Source: Carnegiea gigantea (taxonomy: Eukaryota > Streptophyta > Magnoliopsida > Caryophyllales > Cactaceae). From it: a DNA stretch of 64,000 nt. The stretch is from NCBI GenBank assembly GCA_029747015.1, contig JAKOGI010000147.1:496001-560000 (forward strand). The letters run 5' to 3'. The translations under genes were made by a program, and so were the position numbers. This document shows, piece by piece, positions 1-12,300 of this stretch; positions within the stretch are counted from its first letter, which is position 1; each line of letters opens with the position of its first letter. The notes beneath the pieces were generated by a model. It was given only the letters and a program-made list of their open reading frames with translations, did no database searches and was not told the origin of the DNA.

Positions 1-250
1 ATCTTGCTTATTTAAGACAAGCGATGAAAATTTTTCCCGAGTGGGTTATACTTTGCTATGCATAATTGTGTTGATAATCTTACAATGATGAAATTTGCCC
101 CATGTGTTTTGTTTTACCAATGCACCATTAAAGGGTTTGCTAATTTGTTGCTTTGAGAAATTTGGTCCCCAAAAAAATGAATATTATCACCAAGTGCATT
201 GATAATTACTTTTGTCGTGAATACTTGACATCAAACTTTAAAGAGGTTAA
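1..250 (-). repeat. Flank remnants of S-protein-homologue units
   Basis: Bases 1-60 match the upstream flank of the intact S-protein-homologue gene (near 22000-22062). Bases about 120-250 match its downstream flank (20870-21065) and that of the 58.3-kb unit. The coding part that should lie between such flanks is missing, so only the edges of decayed units remain. Confidence 0.6.
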
Positions 251-269
251 AAAAAGGATTCAAGAAAAC

Positions 270-600
270 TAACTGAACATTACTAAAGAAAATTAACAAT
301 TGATACAACATTATTGAATTAATACACCAGAAAATATAACTGGATAAAATCAGGACCTCATTTATTCAGCTGAAAGTTTCAATGGTTAGGCTTCTCTTTG
401 TTTACTATGTTGTAGACAGAACAAACCAATGCATACTACACTCAATAGTTACTATACTCATACGCAGGAGATTTCTTAATTTGCGGCCAATATGAGTTTT
501 AAGGGCATATGTCATTGGCATTTTGATGACGAGCATTTGTTGTAGAACTGAACCCAAACAAAGTCTAAGATATGGTTTGTATTCTCATTGTGTTTGGGGT
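270..600 (-). pseudogene. Remnant of class III chitinase 3' exon (copy 0)
   Basis: The downstream flank (about 335-375, including a TAAAATCAGGAC block) matches that of the chitinase copies at 29.0 and 59.4 kb. Bases 536-572 on the minus strand still spell the conserved stretch around WVQFYNN of GH18 class III chitinases. Everything else is too eroded to read, and no second exon or start remains. It is the leftmost trace of the chitinase array seen to the right. Confidence 0.5.
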
Positions 601-779
601 ATTGCATTCATTGTTACTGTTTAGTGTTTTGGTTTGATAACACAAAAAGGAAAAATATTACTTGCTTTTATTAGTATTTTAAGGTGATTTTGCCAATAAT
701 TGGCGTAAAGGCCTTGGTTGACCGCAGTTTGTTTCCTTCTTGTAAAAATTAAGGTGAAGCTTGCATTTGATGGAATGAT

Positions 780-1075
780 AAGTTTGAGCGGCTTTAATTG
801 TCAACGTTGGAAACCAAGAATGGAGGGCTTTTTATTAAGGATTAAGGATTTACACGAACTGACCTTGACAAGACTACACTAGTTGGTAAAAAGAAAACTT
901 TTTTGAGGCTACCTAATCCACAAAGTGCTGGCATTACTAGACAATTTATTGACCAACATGTTCTCTGCCATGCGGCTGATGATGCCAATGGCTATCATCA
1001 TTGAAGAAATCTTGAATCCATGCGAGCAGAAAATGTGCTAAACAATGTCTGAGCTAGGAGAGTATTTATGAGACT
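780..1075. repeat. Inter-unit repeat shared with 28.66-28.88 and 59.10-59.33 kb
   Basis: This stretch aligns by eye with the spacer between S-protein homologue and chitinase in two other units. Shared landmarks are a TTAAGGATTTA block, CTAGTTGGTAAAAAG and a GATGATGCCAATG block. It shows that the unit duplication covered intergenic DNA as well as genes. No coding potential is visible in 600-780. Confidence 0.6.
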
Positions 1076-1111
1076 ACAATATAGGAATGGGTAAAGTAGA
1101 ACCGAAAAATG

Positions 1112-1767
1112 CACTGCTAAAAACCATCATTATCTGATGGAATTTCCGATCAAAAAAGCATTTTTTTCTTTACGTCGGAATATGACCCCTTGGGAATCCT
1201 TTCCGACGAGTTAGCACAATCCGTCGAAACTTTTTCCGATGGAATTCCTATGGAAAATTTCTATGAGAGACGACGGAATTACATAGTCCATCGGAATTTT
1301 CAAAATTTTAATTTGTAGAAAAATTCATCGGAATTCCACTAGAAATCAGTCAGTGTCTAAATTTTTTTCAAATAAAGATTATAGTGTCCATCTATACAAA
1401 CATTTTACAATCTAGTTAATACGCAATAAACTCTCATTATTGATGTTAAATTCATATTAACATTAAATTCAACTTAATTAATAAAAAACCGTATTCTTTA
1501 ACAATAAATTAATGTACCAAATTTAAGAACAAATTATTAACTAACTATACAAATTACCAAATTCAAAGTATATGTACTTAATTCACTACAAATTTGGGTA
1601 CAAATTACACACATGAAAATCTTCTCAATACGTCAGCGGCAAATGACGGTTGGAGGGATGACTGCGGAGGATAGCGACAAGCAGTGGGTTGAGACGACGA
1701 CAACTGCTAGTGATGCATTGTTCTCTCTCTCTTTCTCACTCACTCTCCCTCTCTCTCTATTTTGTGA
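1112..1767 (+). mobile_element. Left end of a CACTA-type DNA transposon
   Basis: It begins CACTGCTAAAAA and is followed by subterminal copies of a CCGACGGAATTCC-like motif on both strands (1125-1345), the usual layout of CACTA elements. The matching right end at 26427-26734 finishes TTTTTAGTAGTG and carries the same subterminal motifs. No transposase gene was recognised, so it looks non-autonomous. A Ty1/copia LTR interrupts it at 1773. Confidence 0.65.
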
Positions 1768-1772
1768 AGCAA

Positions 1773-1873
1773 GCTAATAGAGGACGAAGGATATTTATGT
1801 AATTAAACATATATTCTTTGTTTATAAATATGAGCACCTCGCTCCCAGATTGGGTGAGCCCAAAAATCTCACA
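1773..1873 (+). repeat. 5' LTR of split Ty1/copia element
   Basis: This 101-bp LTR matches the 101-bp LTR at 26319-26419, sharing the block TTATGTAATTAAACAT and the end TCTCACA. The primer site follows directly at 1874. The left flank AAGCAA (1767-1772) recurs at 26421-26426, one base beyond the other LTR, and is a likely target duplication. Such short LTRs are usual for Ale/Retrofit-like copia elements; that lineage is an inference. Confidence 0.75.
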
Positions 1874-1885
1874 TGGTATCAGAGC
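1874..1885 (+). promoter_or_regulatory. Copia primer-binding site (tRNA-iMet type)
   Basis: TGGTATCAGAGC directly abuts the LTR and is complementary to the 3' end of plant initiator tRNA-Met, the usual copia primer. The leader runs on to about 1957, where gypsy-derived sequence takes over. Confidence 0.85.
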
Positions 1886-1957
1886 TCGCTATCCTAAAAC
1901 CCTAGTTTTGTTTCATCACTAAAAAAAAAAAAATAACCACCTTAATCTCCTTTCTTC

Positions 1958-2309
1958 TTCATTATGCAGGTTAATATCGTTGTGTGCATGGGTGATTTGC
2001 TTAGTTAGAATTCGTGCAGACTCCTCCCTTATATATATTTGTGTTTTGTTTGTAAATCTATTTTATTTTTCTGTTTGTGTTTCTCTCTTCCTTTTCCCTT
2101 CTATTTTTTCTTTTTCAAAGATTTTATGGGTATATCTTCTGCAAACCCTCAAGAGACCTTACTCGTCCACTTGGGGGAACCAAGGGGTTTAAAGGGCTTG
2201 TTGCATATGTTAAATGCAACCGTGATTCCTACACAAGCGAGTTAGGTTCTTGGGTTAGTTTTTCTTTTGTTTTGCTCGAGGACGAGCAAAAGATAGGTGT
2301 GGGGGTATT
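1958..2309 (+). mobile_element. Extra 3' internal end of gag-only gypsy element 1
   Basis: It is nearly identical to 7592-7942, the internal region just before the right LTR. It includes a hairpin-forming TTTGCTCGAGGACGAGCAAA and the purine tract AGATAGGTGTGGGGG. It sits upstream of an LTR that is itself followed by a primer site. The array is therefore internal(3')-LTR-internal-LTR rather than a simple element. The left edge is an abrupt junction with the copia leader. Confidence 0.75.
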
Positions 2310-3703
2310 TGTTAGGTGATAAATTGTCGCATTTTACATGCCTTTTTCACCTGATTTTAGCTCGTGTAATAATCTAATCTTTAGGATTTTTCTTGATTTA
2401 TTAAGTATTCTTTGAGATTTTTACTTGTTTTGTTTATTCTTGCAGGTAGTAAGTTGAACCAAGCAAATCCCGCGAAAAGGGGTGAAAAAGGATCGAAACA
2501 GGCGAAAAGATGGAAAAAACCGGAGCCAGTTGGCAGAGCCGGCCAGCAGTGTGGCACGCCCACCCCGTGCCACCTGGCATGGTGGGGCCGTGCCACATAG
2601 GCACGGTCGTGCCTCCTCCCGTTCTGTCGCGCGCTGTTCGTTCCCGTCTCGCGTTCTATTTAAGGCCTTCTTCTGGGTTCGCTTGGGTGTTCTGACTTCA
2701 ACTTTTCTAGGTTAGTTTAGATTAGATTCTAGGCAATAAAAACCCCATTGAGGGGATTAAATTAGGATTGATGGGGATTGAACTTGTAGATTCAAGGAAT
2801 TGGATTGCGAATTCATCCTATCAAGCATGAGTTTTCTCTTCCCTTCTCTTTTATCTTATGTTTTGTTCTTGCTTTAGATTTCGTTAATTCAGTTTATTTG
2901 TTTGATTTTGGTTTGAATGAATTGCTTTGTTTCATGTTTAATCCATGTTAGAATTGCTTGTTAGAATTAGATTAGTTTTATCATCTTTTCTCTCGTTCAT
3001 GTTTGCTAGTTTAAGCGTAGTTAGGTTTTATGCTTTCTTGTGTTGTTTAGTTGGTAGATTGTGTTGGATTGGATTGTGATTAGCCTCTTGATGGCTAATT
3101 AATCTTGCATTTGGCCTAACCATACCCAATCTATGCCTAGAACTTAGAGTTTTCCTTCACGCCGGTCAAGTGTTCGATGAAATGCTTGAGAGAGCTTTCA
3201 TCCATATTTTTGGGCGATTGACTTATGCTGAGAGGTGGGGTCAATTAGCTAGTGTGGGAGAGGGAATAGCCGAGTTTAGGACATGAAAATAGTATCCGGA
3301 TCGAGTTAGGTTCGGGGTTGCTAGTTTTGTGGTCTAATTGGGCTAACCCCATGAAAATAGGTGGTTAGACCGATTAGACTAGCTCAATGACCCTTGAGAG
3401 AGGGCTTGGGTGGTCTTTAATAGTGCAACCGATTATCTCTAGTTCGTGATGTAGTTTGGGTAGATTAGGACTCGTCTTGGTTAGTTGGTTCATTCATTGG
3501 TCAAATTGCAACTCCAAGTCACTTCCTCTATATTTGTTAGCGTAGTTTAGTTTTCCCTTTGTTTTCCTTTGATTTCGCCTAGCTCGAGACGCTTTAGTTA
3601 GCCTTGATAGTTGGAAATACAATTCCCTGCGGACGACACCCCAAGTACTCAACGATACACCTTCCACTTGGGGTTTATAAATATTAAAACTTTTTCTGTA
3701 ACA
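2310..3703 (+). repeat. Left LTR of gag-only gypsy element 1
   Basis: It starts TGTTAGGTGATAAATTG and ends CTGTAACA (TG...CA), about 1394 bp. It aligns along its length with 7943-9328, 34385-35797 and 38792-40187. It contains a palindrome-rich GTGCCAC/GGCACGG cluster near 2540-2630. The primer-site-like TGGCGTCGTTGCCCGGGA follows at 3710-3727. Confidence 0.85.
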
Positions 3704-3812
3704 AGTTTTTGGCGTCGTTGCCCGGGACTTGGCATTTTCAATATCGAAGCCCACTTGAGTATTCGAGACTAGGCTTTTACTTAAAAAAAAAATTTTTTTT
3801 TTAAAAATTTCA

Positions 3813-5040
3813 ATGGCAATTTTCCTTTTCCCCCAATATGAGCAAGAATTATTTTACCGTTATTGGGATCATTTATATGCTTATCTTGCTCAATGTGCTT
3901 CTTGTGGATGTTTATATGGGAAATGGGAAATATTACATGTTGTTGATGAGGGTATAAATTGTGAGACCCATACCCTTTTTGAGCATTGGGATTTTTATAC
4001 TAGAAATGTCGAAGAAGCATGGGATTTTCTTAATTGGTTGGCTCAGGATACTTATGAATTTGATATTAGTTGTGCTAATTTTTACAACCAAGTCCCTTGC
4101 ATCCCTAATTATGCCCCTTCTTTGTATGAAACTTGCCATTGTTCTGATCATGACAACACTTCTTATCCTTATTATATTTCTGATGATAGCCTTGCTAGAA
4201 TTAGTAGTATGATAGAGACAATGAAAAAGCAACAAGTTGAGTTTGAAAATAAAATGCGGGAGTTTGACTTATCACATAAGACTGACCTTAGGTTTAGTTC
4301 TCCTAAACGTGATGTTTGTTTGTGTAATGATGGTGTGTCTTTTACTCCCCTAGAATCCGGACTAGAGGCAGTACTTGACCCTTCCCTAACTGCTCCATCC
4401 CTTGTTGCTCCACCCTTATCCAGTACCCTTAGGGACAACACTACGTTTAACATGACCTTACCTGATCCACCAATCCCTTTAGCTCCGTCGACGGAGTTCG
4501 AGGTAGGTGAGACCTTTACTATTAACGCGAGTGTTGATGAGGATGATGTTTGTTATGATTCAAACAATGATCTTATTGAGGTGCATGATTCTGATGCGGC
4601 TCCTATAGGGAGGTCTTATGGGGATGTTGTGGTTACTATACCAGCTAGTCCTGATTTTGTTGAGAATGTATCCTCTGACCACCTTGATACACTCTATGTT
4701 TCCCTTCAAGTTCACCACCCTCCCCTTCCCCTGAGTGTCATAATTTATCACTCATTGCATGTCATGATATGCTTGAGGGGAATGAGATAGATTGTATGGA
4801 CTCCCTAGGTACCTTCAAAGGGTATGACCCCTCCCTTGATCCTTATAGCTTGTACCTAGGGAGAATGCCTGTGAAAATCATGTTAACCACTACATTTGAT
4901 TTCTTCACTGATTTTTCAAAGGCATTCGATAAATGTAGGAGAGCACTTACTATTATTTCTGCATTCCTATTTAAGTGCTCTTACTTGCACCCATTTGAGT
5001 TGCATGCTTAGATGTTTGATAAGTTCCTACGAGCTCCGAT
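3813..5040 (+). pseudogene. Retrotransposon gag-like gene, element 1, broken
   Basis: The frame opens at ATG 3813, 110 bp after the LTR. Its N-terminal part resembles plant gypsy gag proteins (an ETHTLFEHWDF...AWDFLNWLAQDTYEF block at residues about 50-85). The zinc knuckle has lost its first and last cysteines (ETCHCSDHDNTSYP), whereas element 2 keeps CX2CX4HX4C. The frame shifts near 4735-4770; the second part runs to a stop at 5009, just before a MFDK block that element 2 reads through. No protease, RT or integrase follows, so the family depends on enzymes from elsewhere. It resembles TR-GAG-type non-autonomous elements. Confidence 0.7.
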
Positions 5041-5583
5041 GGCATCTGAATGGGTACCTTGGGTCATGAGATGAAGAGGAGTGACTGATGCTCCTTTGAC
5101 CTCCCACAGCACCGTCTTGAGGAGGTGATAGTTTAGGTCGACCAGCACCTAATCTGGTATGATCGTTCCATTTTTCTCTCTTTTTCCTTTTTCTTTTCTT
5201 CCTTTTTCTTTTTGTACATAGTTGTGGATATCTAGGAGCGTGTTTTTCTTTGTTGGTGATCAGCTTTGAGGTAAACCTTGGGATGTTGTTGAGCCGACTG
5301 ATGGCCATGATCACCTTTTTATGCTTTTTTTTCAATAGTTGTATTGTATATGCTCGCTTTTGGTGTGTTAGCTTGTGTATATTTATGTTTTCCTTCTTTT
5401 TGTATTTTTGTATGTTTTTGTGGTAATGGTGACTCCTCAGTTCCCAATGAGGACATTGTGAGATTTAGATGTGGGGGAGGAGTAGTCTCTATGCCACCTT
5501 ATTTGAGGGAGTTTTGTACCTTTTTTATTGGCTTTGATCCTTTGTACCTTAGCTATTGGCTTGTATATAAACATGATGTGCAT

Positions 5584-6989
5584 TGTTGAGTTAAAAATAT
5601 ACCGCAAGTGCACGGCGTAGCTGTAGCTAGCAACTGACAAGTACGGGTCGAATCCACAGGGAACTTGGTTTCAACTACTAGAACTAATTGGACTAACTCA
5701 AGCTAGGCAGTTGTCGAGTGAATTTGGTTTAACTAATTCTAACTCTATTTGGTCTAAGACAATAATGAGAAGAAAATCCTGGATTGGGGTTCACCGCAAC
5801 GTTCATTGGAAAATACACTAGGTCGTGTGAATCTGCCTGTAAGATAATTGAAATGGAATTATTACCGGTTTAAAGCATCTACGCCTACTTTCGAAGGTCA
5901 TTAGACTGATCAGACTAACCTAGTTGTCGACTTTCGTGAAACTAGAATAACAAGACCACAAGATCATGTAATTTAAATTCCCAATTGCACTCCCAACTAC
6001 TTTCGTGTCAAGTAATTCAATTGCTCACAAAGCTACTCTAAGTAAAGGACCTAACTTTCGTTAGTCTCCTAAACTCTAATTAAGAACATGAATGAAACCC
6101 TCTCAGGCAATTCATCGAACACCTGGCATGCTAAGTGAGAGTTCAATTATACTCTGGCGTAATTCACAAAAACCTAGAATTAACAATCCAATTTACATCA
6201 CAGGGGCTACGCCCAATCCAAGATTAAGGAATTTAGCCGCTAAACATGATTTCAAACAACATCTCAATCAAGAACAATAACATGTCAAGGAATATAGAAC
6301 TTGAACTAAAACGAAAGAAAAGGGGTAGAAAGGTGTACCCTGAACAATCTGCAACAATATTCAATCGAAAGCGTAAACAAATTTTGATCCAAAGCTTGAA
6401 TTCAATAGCACAATAAGCAAACCCTAAGAGCCCTAGAAATCGCCTCCAACGAGAGAGAAGAAAAGGTAGCATCAAAAAACCCGGAATTACAATCCCAAAA
6501 CACGATAAAACAGCGACAACTAAAGTGGCACGGTCGTGCCAGACGGCACGGGGGCCCCGTGCCAAATTTCTGCCGGACGAAAACGCGGGACCCGGCGAAA
6601 AAAAGACAACCATGCCACACAGCACGGCCAGGCCGTGCCATGTGGCACGGTCGTGCCGCGTGGCACGGCTAGGCCATGCCACGTGGCGCCGGTTCGGGTT
6701 TGTCGGGTCGTCGCGGTTTTTTTCCTTGTCGCGTGTGTCCGATTCTCCGGGGCTTCCGTGCGACGCTTTTTCGTAGCTTTTCTCGCCTTCTTGGCACTCC
6801 TTTCTGCTAAATGCTGTTCATCTTTCTGTTTCTTCAATAGAGTTCCTGAAAATATCGAAAGATGTTATATGAATTAAAAGTATGCAAAAGGAGGCCGATT
6901 TGACCCTTCCTTAACACAATTAAACGTGAAAACGGGGGAGGAAATGGGTCAAATAGGGGCTAAAAATAGTACAAAATAGAGGTTCATCA
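5584..6989 (-). mobile_element. Solo LTR of a related gypsy family, inserted in element 1
   Basis: Read on the minus strand it starts TGATGAACC and ends CTCAACA, 1406 bp, flanked by the perfect 5-bp duplication TGCAT at 5579-5583 and 6990-6994. The undisturbed site is visible in element 2 near 37865-37895. It shares with the other LTRs a GTGCCAC/GTGGCACGG palindrome cluster (6525-6695) and a block around TCGAACACCTGGCATG. No internal region remains, as expected after recombination between the two LTRs of a full element. Confidence 0.9.
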
Positions 6990-6994
6990 TGCAT

Positions 6995-7942
6995 GGTAGA
7001 TCTTTGTCCTAAATGAGTCATCCTAACTCCAATTCTAACCCCAACAGTCCATTATACATGTGCAATCCCGTCCCTATTCTTACCGTCATCATTATCTTAG
7101 GGTCTTAATCTTCCCTGATCGGCTCTCCCACTTGTCTTTGCACACTACTACTCTTGTTCTTGGTTGGTTTCCACTTACGATTCCCAAAAAAAAAAACAAA
7201 AACAAAAACAAAAACAAAAGCAAAAAAAAAAAGGATCTATATTTATAAAAGTGGAAACCACCTTTAGTTTGGAAGAACAAGTGTCTCTTTGAGGCAATAC
7301 TGCTACTAGGAACACTTGATAGGCACCCCTTTGAGGCATGCGCTACTAGATACTACCCTTTGAGGCAATACTGCTACTGGGAAAGCCTTCCTTTCAAGTT
7401 AATAAGTTAATAATGTAGTCCGTGTCGGTCGTGTGGGAGTGAGTTTGATTTTGACAAGCCTGAGTCCTAGGATGATGATACACAAGCACACCGTGCACAT
7501 GGATAGATTCACAGTTTTGATATACAGTGGGGTGAAAAGTTAGTACTTTGATGTTGTCATGAGGATAGAGACTCTTGATGTGTACATTCTGTCTATATGC
7601 AGGTTAATATCGTTGTGCGCATGGGTGATTTACTTAGTTAGAATTCGTGCAGACTCCTCCCTTATATATATTTGTGTTTTGTTTGTAAATCCATTTTATT
7701 TTTCTGTTTGTGTTTCTCTCTTCCTTTTCCCTTTTATTTTTCCTTTTTCAAAGATTTTATGGGTATATCTTATGCAAACCCTCACGAGATCTTACTCGTC
7801 CACTTGGGGGAACCAAGGGATTTAAAGGGTTTGTTATTTATGTTAAATGCAACCGTGATTCCTACGAAAGTGAGTTAGGTTCCTGGGTTAGTTTTTCTTT
7901 TATTTTGCTCGAGGACGAGCAAAAGATAGGTGTGGGGGTATT
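6995..7942 (+). mobile_element. 3' internal region of gag-only gypsy element 1
   Basis: It matches 37890-38791 of element 2. It holds short repeats around CCTTTGAGGCA...CTGCTACT (7285-7385), an A-rich CAAAAA tract (7185-7230), the hairpin TTTGCTCGAGGACGAGCAAA (about 7905-7924) and the purine tract before the LTR. The short open frames within it are low-complexity; none looks like a protein domain. Confidence 0.75.
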
Positions 7943-9328
7943 TGTTAGACGATAAATTGTCGCATTTTACTTGCCTTTTTCACTTGATTTTAGCTCGTGT
8001 AATAATCTAATCTTTAGGATTTTTCTTGATTTATTAAGTATTCTTTGAGATTTTTACTTGTTTTGTTTATTCTTGCAGGTAATAAGTTGAACCAAGCAAA
8101 TCCCATGAAAAGGGGCGAAAAAGGATCGAAACAGGCGAAAAGACGGAAAAAACGGGAGCCTGGGATGCCCACCCCGTGCCATGTGGCACGGCCGTGCCAC
8201 CTGGTACGGTGGGGCCGTGCCACGTAGGCACGGTCATGCCTCTTCCCGTTCTGTCGCGCGTTGTTCGTTCCCGTCTCGCGTTCTATTTAAAGCCTTCTTT
8301 GGGGTTTGCTTGGGGGTTCTGACTTCGACTTTTCTGGGTTAGTTTAGATTAGATTGTAGGCAATCAAAACCCCGTTGAGAGGATTAAATTAGGATTGATG
8401 GGGATTAAACTTGTATTCAAGGAATTGGATTGCGAATTCATCCTATCAAGCATGAGTTTTCTCTTCCCTTCTCTTTTATCTTATGTTTCGGTCTTGCTTT
8501 AGATTTCGTTAATTCAGTTTATTTGTTTGATTTTGGTTTGATTGAATTGCTTTGTTTCATGTTTAATCCATGTTAGAATTGCTTGTTAGAATTAGATTAC
8601 TTTTATCATCTTTTCTCTCATTCATGTTTGCTAGTTTAAGCGTAGTTAGGTTTTATGCTTTCTTGTGTTGTTTAGTTGGTAGATTGTGTTGGATTGGATC
8701 GTGATTAGCCTCTTGATATCTAATTAATCTTGTATTTGGCCTAACCATACCCAATCTATGCCTAGAACTTAGAGTTTTCCTTCACGCCCGTCAAGTATTC
8801 GATGAAATGCTTGAGAGAGATTTCATCCATATTTTTGGGCGATTAACTTATGCTGAGAGGTGAGGTCAATTAGCTAGTGTGGGAGAGGGAATAGCCGAGT
8901 TCGGGACATGAAAATAGTATCCTAATCGAGTTAGGTTCGGGGTTGCTAATTTTGTGGTCTAATTGGGTTAACCCCATGAAAATAGGTGGTCAGACCGATT
9001 AGACTAGCTCAATGACCCTTGAGAGAGGGCTTGGGTGGTCTTTAATAGTGCAACCGATCATCTCTAGTTTGCGATATAGTTTGGGTAGATTAGGACTCGT
9101 CTTAGTTAGTTGATTCATTCATTAATTAAATCGCAACTCCAAGTCGCTTCCTCTATATTTGTTAGCGCAGTTTAGTTTTCCCTTTGTTTACCTTTGATTT
9201 TGCCTAGCTCGAGACGCTTTAGTTAGCCTTGGTAGTTGGAAATACAATTCCCTGCAGATGACACCCCAAGTACTTAACGATATACCTTGCACTTGGGGTT
9301 TATAAATATTAAAACTTTTCCTGCAACA
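7943..9328 (+). repeat. Right LTR of gag-only gypsy element 1
   Basis: It is about 1386 bp, begins TGTTAGACGATAAATTG and ends CTGCAACA. It aligns with the LTR at 2310-3703, with scattered substitutions and a shorter palindrome cluster (8165-8240). The following bases, CATCATTTGG, do not match the left flank, so no target duplication is visible. Confidence 0.85.
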
Positions 9329-12300
9329 CATCATTTGGTAGAATGAATCTAGTGTTGGCAATTCAGTAGTTTATGTGGTTGCTACTTGATCTTGTATGAG
9401 TTGTAGGTGTCAAGGTAAGGTGATATGCGAAGGAGGTGTTTGCATTAAAGGTGCCTTTAGGTTATGTGAACTTAGATTATATGAATTTATGTTGACTACT
9501 GACTGCTAGGTGCAGACAAGTTACTACGCCCTAGGGGTATATTTTGTAGTGATGAAGGTAATAAGTAATAAAGAGATGGAGGATAGTTGGACTTCAGATA
9601 TTCGTAGATGATTTGCCTTTGGGACGTTGACCCAGATTATATAAACAAATATGCCTCAATCTAGATGATATAGACATTGAAAAACTTTGGAAAGACGTAA
9701 GGCGGGAAAAAAACTCTTTTAGAGATTTGGGATTCTATGGTGAGGTTGAGCCAATAATATTCATACTTATTATGAGGTTAAAATAACCTCTAAAGGTATC
9801 TGAAGATTATTATAGATGGATTTTAGCTTCAAAATATTCATATAAGGTTCTATGGAGACGGTATAAATATTTCTCGTATTATGTTGGATTAGAACACTCA
9901 TTAGATCGAGGAAAATAAATTAAGTGGGAAAGATCTTATTTTATGGAGCATCAGGTGATTCGATAAGCAAGCTCCTTGGGATGGCAAGGACTAGGGGGGA
10001 AAAAAGAAAGAAAAGAGAGCAATGAAATGAAAAGAAAGCGTAAGAAGAAGGTACTCAGGCGTTGGATCCATCAAAGTATCTAAAAAGTATCGGTCCATAA
10101 CTTTGACTATGCTTATTTTGGTGAAAAATGATAATCTATAGAAGTGAAATTAGAGGAAAAAGGCTTGAGGATATGCCAAATATATCGATGGGTTCATTCC
10201 TTTTGTATACTGGAGACTCTAGAAGTCATAATTTATATTTTTTTAATTTTTGCCAAGGGTGGATAGGATTTTGAGAGATAAATAATCTTTGGAGAAGTAT
10301 AGTAAAGTACAATGGTTGTATGAGATTGGACCGAGGGCACTTGTTGATGCATTGCAGTTCATGTTGATAAGGAATTAGGAGTGATGATTCGAGTTTATAT
10401 ACCTATATATTGCATTGACTCTATAAAAGCATCACTAGTGATTGTATATGGTTGAGATGTCAAATTCAAAAGAGCATTATCAGGATGCAACTTCAAGTAC
10501 AATAATAAAAGATTATGGGGGTATTAAGATCCATGAGATGTTTGCATGTTGATTGAAGCCCAGACCGCTTTCTTTTGAGCATGTCAACTTTATCTGCATG
10601 AGTCCAAGTATTGATCCAAATGAAAGTACAGTGACCTTTGGCCAATTCATATTAAACCCTTCCTTGTCCGATGTTATTGCATAATTTAGCGTCCTTCTTG
10701 ACCTCCTTAGTTGCCACCTAGAACTAGCTAGCCCTTACTATGTTTGTTCACATTGAGCTTTGCGAACACTATTTCATTGTTGCACCAATGCTTCTTTGTA
10801 TGAAGCTTCCCTCATTGAATTTCCTCATGACATTCATTTTTATAAGAAATTCCTATAATTCATATGTGTTATGTCTCTCTTGCTTTCTCTCTTGCTTTCA
10901 CTAAATACCTCTACGCAGCTCACATTTTGCAATCATCATTTCAATAATAACGTGATCTTTCCAGCTCTTAACATCTAATCACTACATAGATTGCTATTTT
11001 ACTACTAGTCTAGTTTTTGGATTTATGCGCAATGTTTTGATTCCTATGTAATCAATGATTGGAACTGTTCTACTCCTATTGCCCTCCGATCCTAAATTGT
11101 TTACGCTTATAGTTATTTTTATTCCATTTACGTGACGATAATATTTTAATTAGTCATCATTCTGAAATCTGCCATCTGTTCCTTTCTAAAATCTTACATC
11201 AACAAACGATACTCAAAACTTTTAGACATTAATAAGCTCCTTTCTTGATCTTTTCGACTTATGTATTGGTATTGTCTTTTTGCTATTTTCCCCGCGAGCA
11301 TTTGCTTAAATGATCTTAATTGTCATACGAAACTTTGGTGATTCATTTGTCTTTTGCATTAATGTTATTACTTCTATTATTTTCTATATCTGATTAATTT
11401 GTCTTTTGCATTAATATGATTATTTCTATCATTTCTTATATTTGGTTGAATTGACTCATCTTTAAACTTTGCTTTTCTTCAACATTTTTGGATCCTTCTT
11501 TTATTTTCAAACTTTTAAACGTTAGTGGCTTCTTAAGCATGCTCGTACTTATTTCCAGCATCGTCCACCATATCTCTGAAACTTGTTAAATACCGAATCC
11601 ATTCTTGCTCGATTTTAAGTGACTATCAACATTCTAATACTTTTAACCTTTATCTTTCTCATTATCATTTCATTAAAAGCGTATTTATATGTAATATATA
11701 TTTCACAACCCCACCAATTTTCTTACTTGTAGATCCTATTCCTCAAAATATAGACTTGGCGTTTCTCTATGTAATCTTATTATCTTACTTAAACTTGTTT
11801 TATGTACCTATTTTATACTCTACCCATTCAAATCCAAATTCACTTATCGACTTTACCATACGATGGTGGCTAAACGATCACCTTGTTGGATACTCCAAGC
11901 CTTTCTTATTTGATTCCATATTTCATAAAGAACACACCTTGATCTGAAAGTCAACCTTCTAACTACCTAACCAAATTAAGATGGCATAGAATAATCGTAT
12001 TTGCCACTGATATGCCTCATGACTTTTTCCCCCAGAGAAAGTTTCAATATAGGTGTCTCCAATGAACATTCCCTCATTGTGCACTTTATTTCTAAATAAC
12101 TAGCAGCCACTAATTTCAACTTCTTGATTCATAGAATCATCCAAAACTGGTGTTAAAATCATTTAGCCTACTGTTTAATTGACTTGCATTAATTCTCTTC
12201 TAACCAAGTCAACGCTTGTTGAATGTAATCAGATCTTCCGGTCTCTTTGAGCTGCTAGTTAGGGAGTATATTCCTCATTTCATCTATTTTTTTCGTAACT

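Noticed and set aside
5027..5335. 102-codon lysine-rich frame on the minus strand
   Set aside because: It is antisense to the gag-like gene end and a T-rich tract; the KRKKRKRKKR run is just poly-pyrimidine DNA.
6233..6877. Overlapping open frames of 80-150 codons on both strands
   Set aside because: They arise from the GC-rich GTGCCAC/GGCACGG palindromes of the solo LTR; frames on both strands give repetitive WHG/ARP residues.
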